Positions 54,000 to 64,000 of a stretch of DNA of 64,000 bases are shown here, in pieces. Below the pieces are notes generated by a model. It did no database searches. It was not told where the DNA came from and was given only the letters and a program-made list of their open reading frames with translations. The stretch comes from Apoda limacodes (Eukaryota; Arthropoda; Insecta; Lepidoptera; Limacodidae), in assembly GCA_946406115.1 (NCBI GenBank), contig OX291543.1, positions 26,624,815 to 26,688,814 of the forward strand, written 5' to 3'. Within the stretch, counting starts at the first letter, position 1, and the number at the start of each line of letters is the position of its first letter. A program made the position numbers and the translations under genes.

Positions 54000-55980
54000 T
54001 TTATGCGCTCCTAATACCTAAACACACAGTTGTGCATAAATCAGAAATATATAGGTAAATAAATACGTACGAGTACATACTGAAGGTACATAGGTATCGT
54101 TAAAGAAAAATACATCTATAATATTATATAAAGAGTGCTACATTATCCAAGAGTAACATATTATAGGCTATAGCTAAGAAAATGGGTAGTAAAATTTTAT
54201 TATAAGAATAGGTTTTTGGTTCAAAATTTCAATGTAATAAATGTTGTAAATCAAGTCTTAAGACACAAGGCACTATTCCTTACGTTGCAATGAAGCAATG
54301 TGGTAAACTGATTTTTGTCCTGATCGAGAGCTCCTGTGTGAATTTTTTCGTCACAGTGCATAAGATTGGATTTATTTGTGGCACTGAGATTGGTTTCAGA
54401 AAAACAAGTAATACTTTTATCCCGATCGAAAGTTCCCAGGAATAGGTTTTCCTGCGGGTGAAACCGCGGCATTCGACGCGGGATATATTTTATAAATAAC
54501 TATTTTTATTTTCAAAGCATTGACTGTCTTAGTCAAAAGGTTTTAACTTCAAACGGATGAATTTGAACCGGATGTGAATACTCCACAGAAGTATCATGTT
54601 TACGGTAAGATTAAGCTGTGGTGTAAATTTTTGATTCAAAAATAAACTGTGATGCGAAATTATACTTAATCTCTACATAAACATACTACTAATAAGGAAA
54701 ATTGATTGTGAAGATTTTGCGGCGTGAAATTGTTAAATGTATATTGTCAATACAATATCGTTTTCTTAAGGCTAGATCGACGTAAGTGTATTTGGATATG
54801 CGGGATGACGTCGTTGGAGTGATCCAAAGCGTCCAACTTTGTTCTCCGTCAGTACATCTAAATAGTATATATTCCTCAACCTTATCAGGTATTGACACTA
54901 GCGGTCAAATGAGTGTATCGGTGCCAATGGTGATAGGACACTGTGTTTGAGCCGATATGATTAGAACATTATAACGTCGCAGTCCAGTCGCAGCAAATAT
55001 GTCCCCGTTTGTATTTAGGGCGCATTGATAGTGATAAATGAACTGCATCCATGTCCTGTCCCTTATTCAAGATAGTTAAAATCATCTAGTCACGAGATGA
55101 TAATGTTCTACAACTACATTGTCCCTGTATATTAAGGTGTAGTTAAAAACGTTAAGATAATCTACCCCGCCGAAAACAAAGTTTTATTCTATTTTCAGTA
55201 GCTGTTCATCAAATATATTGAAATTTTATTGTATGTCAATAATCTAGGAACAATCAACTAGGTCTGCGGCATGCCAGTTTTCTATTGAATTGTCTAGGTT
55301 AAAAGTTATTAGGTATTTTGTTTTTCATACAAATGGTCTCAAATAATATTTTAAGGAAATAAAAACATTTCTCAGGATTTTGAGAACCCGTAGACATTTA
55401 TATTCGGCTTTGGATCATGTCTACAAAAATTTAAGGTGTTTGATTAGTAAATGTCAAAAATAGAGTTAAACTTACTTTGTAAACGCAGCAGGTAGTAAAT
55501 ATCCTCTTGGAAGGGGAGGTTAACCAAAAATCTAATGTCATACCAACGATGCAGATAACCATTGCCATTATCAAACATATTTACACGTTTTAAGTTTTCC
55601 TGTCTTAAGATGTCAATCAAATTAACTTCTATTGTAATTTGTTTTTTATCAAGATGGTTGGAACCTCAACGTTTATAATCCTATTGCCGCCATGACAGTG
55701 CGTCACTTAAGTTCGCCAATATTGGCAGTTGAAATAAGGTGTCTCAAGGACTGGCGATAGCGCTGTGTAAAAGAGTCATTTGAAAATGGACAGAATTTAT
55801 CGGCAACCAGGATCGGTAAATCGGGAATCTAAACCTAGAGTATTCTTCAATTTCAATTTAAAAAAATTTAAAGAGGATTTTACATTCTTAAAGAATACTA
55901 TTCACTTATTAACATTAAATTTGTGTAGTAGTTTGAATACACATTATTGCTCACAGTATTAGAAAAAATAGGAAGAAAAT
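54000..55980. other. AT-rich, no gene recognised
   Basis: A short end piece of the 'gcgggcaaaagctagt' repeat occurs near 54440-54480 (ggttttcctgcgggtgaaac). Chance frames otherwise. Confidence 0.4.
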
Positions 55981-55984
55981 TTTT

Positions 55985-56170
55985 GTGATTGTACAGTTTG
56001 GCGGTCTTATCGCTTTAAGTGATCTCTACTAGACAAGCTTGAGGTAAAGGAAAACAGATAGGAGTAGATAGTGCACATTAATAACTTATTGTGTTAAGTA
56101 AATTAACATTGGCATATAATTCATACAAATAACGACAAAATACAAATAAATACATAAAATGAAAATAAAT
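55985..56170 (-). mobile_element. LINE 3' tail, ggcggcctta family
   Basis: gtacagtttggcggtcttatcgctttaag then tgatctctactagacaagct: a diverged copy of the tail at 40800-40930. Confidence 0.5.
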
Positions 56171-56174
56171 ACAA

Positions 56175-58140
56175 CATTAATGCAAACAAATAAATAAATA
56201 AATACATGAAATACAATATATAATATAAAAACTACAGTAAAATCGAAATAAAAATATACGTATGTCTTAAAGTAAGTAATATACAGAAAAATTTAATCAA
56301 CCAAGCTATTTTGTTATTGTGTCTATGGAACTAGGGAGGAGAAAACTAAGAATTTAAGATAACAATTTGCAAATTTACATAATTTGTAAGCATCTAATCG
56401 ATATATTTTACAAGTGTATGGTTTGGACGGTGTATAAGCAGGGACAGGGACACAATCGTAAAACGGAAATGGGACTAATAAATTGACTCCGAAGGCTTTG
56501 CGGACGTAACTTGTTAAACGAAACATTGTGTTGGTCATAATTTAAACGTAACAATTCATTAACTTTGAATTAAAATTCCCATCTGAGTCACGTAGCGTCC
56601 CAGCCATTTTGAATTAGACAACTGAAATGCGAAGCAGCAATGAGGCTATTCTGCATTCAGTTCACGTACACAGTTGTCAACTTTCGCAATGGCACCTCGC
56701 GAAGCGACGCTCAAATCTTAAGTACCTTCACGAAGGTTGTATAATAGACGAGGTAAGCTGTCCAAGCGACAAATGGAACTGTTCTTCAAGACTTCTTTCA
56801 AAGGAGTTCGCCTGCAGCACCGCGTACCTATAACGTAGGACGCGTCAAGGATTTCTCGCGTTTTACATTCTCTTGAACACTTTTCTATCATAGTGGCATC
56901 CTTACTTAGTGGTAGTGTACATTTTTATCCGTTGAATTTAACCTTTTATGTTATTGCGTTAATATTCTTTATAATGTATGATAATCCGCTAATGTGTCCC
57001 CTCTTAGTATTTGCTGAACTTAACATATTTTTTCATATTTTATTCAGATTTTAGAATGTCAAAAAACGACATTGCACCGATTATTTCAATCTCGCAAAAC
57101 GTATGTAGGTGGAATGATATACCCTCCCCTTTTTTTGGGAAATTATCTCTTTTGACAAATGACTACGCACTAGCCTTCTCTTATATATTTAACTGTAACA
57201 AGCATTATACTATATGTTTTCTTAGTCTAATGTTACATTTTACATACATTAAAGGGTTTATTTTAAGTAGAGGAAACGGTGTACCAGAGATACGATTATA
57301 AACTTACTTAAAATGGAGCGTGATCAAAGCTGTCGATCTAAACTTGACGGATCAGTTGCAATCATTATCAACATCATTTGCTTGCAAGACTGAATAAAAT
57401 AGATGCGTCTAATAACAGACATCACTCACGGTGAGGTTATCTATAATGATCAAAGTTTCTTTGACTTTCTACATCTCATCACTAAAGTATTACTAAAGGA
57501 CTTGAAATAAATAACCTAATTTTGAATTTTGGTACAAGTGGTCTTTAGTAACTTAGGAGTATCCCCTCAAAAGTCCCCACCCCTAAGATGCTGACTCATA
57601 TAATATAAATACATATAAAAACAGTTTTTTAATAACTATTCTATTAAATATATTATGTTTTTATAAAGAACTTTTTCTGATTTTTTTTCAAGATTTACAT
57701 AAACATTATTTAGACCTTAACATAAAACACGCTAAATCCTTTCGTATCGCAATCCTTGGCTTACTCTGGGCGTTGCACGCGATTAATAAGCGATTAAATC
57801 GATTAAATACGGGCGTGGACAACTATTTGTGAATCTTAAATGACCTTTCTTTTTTTATGTACCTATTTAGTATATTTCAAGATAAAAGGTTATTACCGTA
57901 ATCATGGGTGTAGTGCCCATAACCTAAAGGAATTTGTTCACAATGAACATGTTCACTATATAAAATGACATTTTGCCTGCCCCCCCAAATCCAAAAACTG
58001 GCTACGCCCATGACCGTAATAGTATTTTCATCCTTTTTTTTTGTCGCACCGGATACTTACGGTCGATGCCATTTCGATATTGGTATAGTTTATAAGCAGT
58101 GCCGATGGATCGTCCTAAGAGTAGAGGAATGCGAAAACGA
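56175..58140. other. No gene recognised; one possible exon
   Basis: AT-rich apart from 56580-56860. There a 42-codon stretch (56627-56752) ends at gtaagc; see findings. No domain recognised. Confidence 0.35.
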
Positions 58141-58156
58141 ATAGCTTAGCCTGCAA

Positions 58157-58197
58157 TGAAACGGCAAACTCTGCATATGAAACGGCAAACTCTGCAT
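58157..58197 (+). repeat. Tandem duplication, 21 bp period
   Basis: tgaaacggcaaactctgcat occurs twice without a mismatch, at 58157-58176 and 58178-58197. Confidence 0.95.
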
Positions 58198-58199
58198 TG

Positions 58200-59100
58200 A
58201 ACTGAACGTGTACAAAATAACATAAGTCGTGTATGTATGTTGGTAATAAAAAAAAAAATAAACATCGTCACGTCTCTGGTCTGAAAACAAACACGCGTGC
58301 TGACTACACTGCGTAATGACACAGAAAATGGCATTTTTACTAAATAAACATTTTTTTTTGTGGTGCAGTGTCGTGGAGTCTGCATGTATTTATACAGGTG
58401 GATGACGTGAAATAACCTGGTTATTATTAACCTACAAGAATTTTTTTTTTTTTATTTTAAGATGTGCTAGTAGATGGAAATTTATGGAATAGTGGCGTAT
58501 GGCTAAATTTAGTTACGTTGGATGCGTTTACCTGTTGCATGGTACATTTTTAAATTACTTTTGACTCTAAACCATGTTCGTGTGGTGGTCTTTGACATCC
58601 GTTACACTATGGTAGATACCCCAAAAAAAAAGGCAATGGTCGAGGCCTGTAAAACTCGTGTTTCCGGTCACTACTTTGAGATGAGATGAGTTTTCTCCTT
58701 AGTGGAATTCAGAATATAGTATCTTCCTGTATAAAAAGATGCCTACATTCATCAATTCCTTGGACTAGGTCACGTAAGAAACAGGAAAAAGGGAAATAAA
58801 TAAAAAGTTAGTAAACCTTTTTTTTAATTAAAGTTAACATTATTCGACGTCAATCTGAATTTAAAATCACCAAATTAATTTAAGGGGAACTCAGTGTGAA
58901 AATGAATTTATCGATTCTTTCGAAGAATCTCCTATTATTATATGTAACGTCTATAGATATATCTATATTTGTTACATAATCGACGTCTCGGCTTTCCTGT
59001 AAGACGAAGCAGATCAAAAAAAAATTGCGACAGTTCTATGGAGAATATTAGAATATATTTAAAGTCAATACCTTACTTACCTTAATTTTTATAGTGTTTA
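58200..59100. other. No gene recognised
   Basis: AT-rich with homopolymer runs; nothing assigned. Confidence 0.4.
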
Positions 59101-59101
59101 T

Positions 59102-59387
59102 ATATATGTCGCAGCCATCTAGTTAAATTAGCTAGTTAATTGGACGCCTATTCAGATCGTCAAGTATGGAAAAGGAAGGAATAGAAATCGCATTGTATAA
59201 GTCATGTATTTTGGGTTAGGTTCTCTTTTGTAAACGTAGGTGCAGAGCGAGTGAAGGGAGCGGAGCGTTCCAGCCAAGTTTCATATGAAAATCTGTTTAG
59301 TTATATGATTATTTCTTTTTCATACTTAAAGATCTGCCTATAGGCGCCCAATTAACTGGCTAATTTAACCAGATTGCTGCGACATAT
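59102..59387. mobile_element. Fold-back MITE with long arms
   Basis: atatgtcgcagccatctagt...taattggacgcctattcag (left) pairs with ctataggcgcccaattaact...ccagattgctgcgacatat (right); arms about 70-80 bp. The interior (59185-59310) does not code. The outer edges sit in AT repeats, so a duplication cannot be read. Confidence 0.75.
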
Positions 59388-59389
59388 CT

Positions 59390-60300
59390 ATGAAAACGTT
59401 TTTTATTTTTGTCAAAATGTGTCCGTTACTTTTAAAACATTTATTACAAAAAATGGTAACTATATTCAGATTTTGTTTCAGCATAGATTTACCCTAAAAC
59501 ATTTAATTTAAATGTGATCTCAGTGTTTTTTTTTTTTGTAGGAAGGCTTTTGTTTACTCAATTTTTTTTACTTGCTGTAAGAGCTTGCTTCTTGCATAAT
59601 TTCCATTCTATGTTAACGAAAAATACCCTAGGTATAGGTTTTGTTAGATTTATTCGCGTCAAAATAAACAAAGGCCAAATTTTTTATGACGCTTAAATGC
59701 TCCAAGGGACCGTAGACCTAAGTATTTAATATTTACAAAACTTATACTAATATTACAAATTTATACTAATTTATCCTATAAGGGTTCCGTTTTTTTCCTT
59801 TTGTGGTACAGAACCCTAAAAACACGCAATACCAGAGATATTTTTAAATTCTTAAATCGTACAACTGAATTATTCAGTTACAGTTTTGCAATTTTATCAC
59901 ATCGCATCTGCCCCTGACAGAAAATGCTAATTTGAGTCGATTTGGCTAAAACATCTAAGTAGTAACTCGGCATAAGGCCAAACAAGAACCGTTATATTTC
60001 TACCTTTCTAAAAAAACCAGATAGCAGCCCCTGTGAAACGGGTTTCCTCTACAAGTCACTTTACCGACTTGCTCAATGTCAGCGAGATTATAGCTGACGA
60101 TAGAATAAGAAATAGAATAGCTACAGCCGTCTTTTGGTTACTCTAGGATAATCTTAAAATGTTTTTCTTATGAGCTTCGTAAGAGCATCGCACTATTCAT
60201 ACCGATTTGGACCCAACAAACACTCTCATTTTTTTATCTATGTTAATTTTGCAACATAATTTATGTAGGTGCCCTACCTACGTTTAAAAAATCCATTAGG
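59390..60300. other. No gene; repeat end at 59.78 kb
   Basis: taagggttccgtttttttcc then gtggtacagaaccctaaaaac (59779-59824) is an end of the 'gggttccgtacc' family. The rest is unassigned. Confidence 0.4.
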
Positions 60301-60309
60301 TAGTTTTGT

Positions 60310-60560
60310 AAGAGAATCCTACCATGACGTTGATGAGTTTGCTAAGATTGAGTCGGGTGAAATCGTTCGCGACGAGCAAGGGCGACAGGGCGCGTTATCG
60401 TAGGGCGGCACTTGGTATACTTAGCATCGCTGCCACGAGACGAGACGCGCGCCGCGCGCCGTGCGGGGGCGGATACGGACCGTACCGAGTTATCGTTCTC
60501 GCATTAGGTTAGTTGTAGACGGAGCGACGCACCGGTCGAGCGTTCGCATAGAGCTGTGCC
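60310..60560 (+). other. CpG-rich island
   Basis: Dense CG dinucleotides (gagacgagacgcgcgccgcg and neighbours) in an AT-rich window. A 62-codon arginine-rich frame (60324-60512) has no recognisable domain. Read as possible promoter or upstream exon sequence because it lies ahead of the TATA box at 60935. Confidence 0.35.
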
Positions 60561-60934
60561 GGCACAGACTACGAATATGAATACCTAACCGCAATACACG
60601 ACAAGAAGAGACATTACAAAACCGTCACTTCAGAAACAACAGCCCGAAAATTCGGTAGCTCACGCTCACATACATTAAGCCCATTAAAAGTTTATCGACC
60701 CTAATTCTTCCACCATAACAACCCTTATTCATTTCGCTTAGCCAGTCGCTCCCTCAATTATTGACTCCCCTAAAGTTTGTTGAAAAATCCAGGCGTTCGC
60801 AACTTGGCCCTTTTATTACTGCACTCTCTAGTTATATACATACATACTTCGCATTCAACGATTTCCAGAGAAATATATATTTCGACAGAGCGCTTCCTTC
60901 TTCGTTTGTTTCTTCGAGCGTTTAATTACGCTGG

Positions 60935-60941
60935 TATAAAA
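60935..60941 (+). promoter_or_regulatory. TATA box (ggtataaaagag context)
   Basis: A strong match to the TATA consensus with flanking G/C (ctggtataaaagagac). A start site would be expected about 25-31 bp downstream, near 60962-60970. No clear initiator was read. Confidence 0.4.
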
Positions 60942-61191
60942 GAGACAATTTCCTTGATTTCGCTAACCGGAAAGCTTCGATCTTCGAGGTTGCAGCGAGC
61001 CTAAGTTACTTCACTTTGTTGCGTCGGTTACAGTTATCTGAATTGGGGTCAATTAAAAGCGGTGAACCATGACAGTGTGACATTGAGGTGGTTAGTCACC
61101 TGATTGTGAGTGAATGTGACAGTGTTAAATTGGGACGGTGAAGGGGGTGCCAGAGAGGAGTATGGTCGCGTGAGGGGCGCCACCGCAGCGG

Positions 61192-61259
61192 ATGTGCACG
61201 CCGCTGCCGCACTGGTTGTTCGTGCCAGCTGGAATGCCAGCTGCTCTTGACCTAACTAG
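61192..61259 (+). CDS. Candidate first coding exon with donor
   Basis: The ATG at 61192 opens MCTPLPHWLFVPAGMPAALD then L, T and R, and the frame would stop at TAA (61261). A splice donor (aactag, then gtaatt) lies exactly there, so the exon may end at 61259. It follows about 230 bp of presumed leader after the TATA box, in a less AT-rich stretch. Three short upstream ATGs precede it. The peptide is mildly hydrophobic and not recognisable. No downstream exon was found in the remaining 2.7 kb. It may equally be an untranslated first exon. Confidence 0.3.
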
Positions 61260-61264
61260 GTAAT

Positions 61265-62050
61265 TATATATGTTGAAATTAACTTTTAAATACCATTAAA
61301 ATTCTAATGAAATCGATGTTATCTTCTAACCTACGGTACTACGTTCTGACCAAGTGCAGTCCCTAAGGCAGTACCTTTGACAGTTTTGACAGCACACTTT
61401 GTTATTCACTGTAACTAACTTTTTACAACTAATATTTGTATTGTAATAAAATAAGATCGATTAGTAGACAGACAATATATTGATCTATTCATATTTCAGG
61501 TCAAATTTATAACTCTGTATAAATTATAAATATAGTTAAACATAATAAATAAGCTTATAATAATATTGAATATTAAACTTAACAATATTAAAGCTGGGCT
61601 TGTGTGCCACAATCTGTGGCAGACGCCTTAAGTAAAAAAACATTTAATAGTCTTCTAACGACTTAGATTTAAATAATGTAATTTTGCCCCAAAAACGAAA
61701 AAAGGAACTAGGAATATGCTGAACAAATTCAAATATCCTCATGTTGATTTTTGTATGTAAGGTCTTAAAATAAACACTGAAACTACTTCCTACTTACTTT
61801 TTTTTTCGGTTTTAGGGTTATTTTTATTTGCCGAATTTAACTTCCTAGTTAACGAAACCTGCTTATTAATGATATAACATATTGTTTTCCTTAAGTCTCT
61901 TATTGACGCCAATATACAAACGTGAAGTATAAATATCATAATTAAATACTTCCTTGTGACATCAGGGTTATACTTACATAGTTAGTTGTATGTTAGGTAA
62001 TATTGATAGAAACAAGTTATCCATAAGTTATAGAGTCGTTTGATTTCCTT
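61265..62050. other. AT-rich; possible intron
   Basis: No coding or RNA features; would be the first intron if the exon at 61192 is real. Confidence 0.35.
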
Positions 62051-62055
62051 ATCCA

Positions 62056-62316
62056 AAAACTTTTTAACAAAAAACACAACCGGGTTCAAAAAGATGCACT
62101 AAAAAGATAAAAATAATTACTAATTTCCAAAAATCTGATCTGAATTACAGTTTGAAATTGGTGTCATGCAAGCAAAGTGTGTTATAAACTGTTACAAAGG
62201 TACATAGACACCAACTTCAAACTGTAATTCAGATCAGATTTTTGGAAATTAGTAATTATTTTTACCTTTTTAGTGCATTTTTTTGAAGCCGGTTGTTTTT
62301 TTTGTTAAAAAGTTTT
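62056..62316. mobile_element. Long fold-back element
   Basis: Arms of about 110 bp: aaaactttttaacaaaaaac...tctgatctgaattacagttt (62056-62165) and its inverted copy aaactgtaattcagatcaga...gttaaaaagtttt (62208-62316), nearly perfect. The 42 bp loop contains gttataaactgttac. One arm plus loop recurs at 32256-32395. Confidence 0.85.
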
Positions 62317-62329
62317 TAGTTTTTTTCTT

Positions 62330-64000
62330 TTAAGTGACGAATTGCTTTTTTTTTCTTGTACACTAAAAACATTTATACTCGTAACAAAGTTTTATACAAT
62401 CATCAACATAAAAGGCGTTTCACCAGTTCCAACTTAACATTAATAATTTTTTTTTCTCCAAAAGTTTTACTTTTAAATTCACTATAATAATATGGGAATC
62501 GGGTAACAAACATAAAAAAAGGCCTCCTCCTTTTTTGAAGTCGGTTAAAAATCACGATACAGAATGATCAGATGTTTGGGAAAATAAAAAATGACCACAT
62601 AAATCTACTTAAAGTAAAAAATGAATAAAGTGTTCTTCTTTAGTAAAATGTCAACCAAAAATAGGCTATCTCTTTCAATCCGACTTTAAGAAGTCTTGAC
62701 TCAATAATCCGTCTGCTATAGCAGTTTAAGTATTTAAGGGGCTAACATCAGCTAGGCCGCTACTTCGTTTGGTGTTCGGTCTTTTATATATTTGAAATAT
62801 GCTTTCTATAAAGAGTAATGAAGAATATCAGGTGGCGGCGCTAGTTTTTTAATAGTGATTTGAAGACGTGTTTATTTTTATTTTTATAGCGTGGCCTTTG
62901 TTTATAATGTGGTAGACATTATATTTGTCTAAATTCACGAAAAGATATATTTTGTTAATAATTTTGTATTTAATTATCAGCTCGAATCAGTAAATTTTTA
63001 ATGTTTTATATAACTTTTAAAATAACATAGATTTACATTCTCATTTATTTTAAAGACTGGTTTCAACTAATGAAATAAAAAAAAAATCGTTTGCTTTCCT
63101 ATTTGTATTTTTATACAAGTGAAAGTTTACAAACAATACACTTATTGCATTGTGTATTGATTGAATGAACCATTTATTGCATAAACTACATCCAATACAA
63201 TAACAAATTATGAATTAGAGACCAATGTATCCCAATATTTCATTAGCTATAAACCAATGAATTGTTTTATGTCAACACAGTGTTGAAATATTGACTGAAC
63301 GCATTAGCTGCCTCCAAGGCTGCGTGAATGACTATCAACTTTATATTAAGTCATGTCTATAATTCGTTAATTTTCTTCCTCTTTCGATAACGCCTTAGCT
63401 TTTTTTACCTATAAGCCTAGCTTTTTGTCAGCGAAAAACGTACATTTTATTTATTTATTTTTTATCGTTGGAAACGTCCTCAGTTTATTAACGACGTCGT
63501 GTTCCTCGTTGAACTTAATATACGGACACTAAATTTTAATTAACACTAGTAATTCTGAATCATGTCCTGTACGCTACGTTATGGTTTCTGGGTGTTATTA
63601 ATTTAATGTATATGAGCAGTAACAACAGTTGATTGTAAACAAACAGTTGTCAATAACAACATTTACATCACGTCACTCACTGTTATTTTCTGTTTTCTTT
63701 TAGTTGGGTTTTTAAACGTTTTAATGTACGTTATTCAGTAGCAGGGTTTGTAAAATTGTTAAGTCAAATCAATGTGATGTTTTTAAAATTATGATTTTTA
63801 TTAGAACATGTCATAGTTTGCGAATTGGCAATGTTGAAATGCATAGTGCTGCGTTTTACCTAAATGTTAAAATAAATAAAAAGTTCACCTAGTAATGCAT
63901 TTTCTATCGTAGTCCGAAATTACACTCTACCATTGAACCTTAGATTGTATATTTTGAATTTCGCTTAATTTTTTGTTCTTTACAATAATTGAATTTTATA
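62330..64000. other. AT-rich, no gene recognised
   Basis: Contains one solo end of the gcgccgcc fold-back family (gaatatcaggtggcggcgct at 62825) and nothing else recognisable. Confidence 0.4.

Noticed and set aside
60324..60512. 62-codon arginine-rich frame
   Set aside because: A CpG-rich island gives long arginine/alanine frames by composition; no domain or splice evidence.

Overview
This 64 kb window is AT-rich, almost gene-free eukaryotic DNA and looks like a lepidopteran (moth) nuclear genome. The evidence is the mixture of dispersed repeats. There are tRNA-derived SINEs. There are Jockey/CR1-type and RTE-type LINE remnants with tails familiar from moths, for example the 'aagaaccggcaagaaactcag' 3'UTR block and the 'ctgatggtaagcggtcacc' tail. 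There is also the 'gggttccgtacc ... cacttggccggttttt' repeat, plus many fold-back MITEs. No intact protein-coding gene is visible. Every family assignment comes from reading motifs in translation; no database search was run.

Layout. 0-6 kb: LINE tail, a possible Ty3/gypsy pol scrap (0.85 kb), a tRNA-SINE (3.5 kb), a TIR DNA element with another repeat nested in it (4.5-5.35 kb) and a fold-back MITE (5.7 kb). 6-15 kb: SINE copies, a long moth repeat (6.7-8.95 kb), a minus-strand LINE that has lost its catalytic FADD box (9.9-11.26 kb), a CA microsatellite (12 kb) and degenerate repeats. 15.1-15.6 kb: a GC-richer island with two strong minus-strand splice donors, read as candidate first exons of a host gene running left. 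16-32 kb: fold-backs, SINEs, a plus-strand LINE with QGSILGP and FADD motifs and a (TTTGAC)n tail (22.2-23.45 kb), a perfect RFX-type X-box (25.29 kb), a chimeric LINE tail (26.1-26.4 kb) and RTE scraps.

32.48-35.25 kb: a 2.77 kb DNA transposon. It has 27 bp terminal inverted repeats (3 mismatches), at least nine exact GGACAAC/GTTGTCC motifs in two clusters, a perfect 22 bp hairpin, a tRNA-SINE inserted in it, and a decayed gene (MGLTEKAK... start, TPPSTP motif, coiled coil) of a family I cannot name. This is the best candidate for something undescribed. It is followed at once by a 5'-truncated poly(A) LINE with a perfect 9 bp target-site duplication.

36-60 kb: more SINE, RTE, Jockey and fold-back copies. 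60.3-61.3 kb: a second GC-rich island on the plus strand with a TATA box, three minimal upstream ORFs and a possible short first coding exon ending in a splice donor. 62-64 kb: a long fold-back, then plain AT-rich DNA.

The window therefore reads as intergenic or intronic sequence between two possible promoters (minus strand near 15.6 kb, plus strand near 60.9 kb), filled by successive waves of transposons. No genes can be said to work together here.
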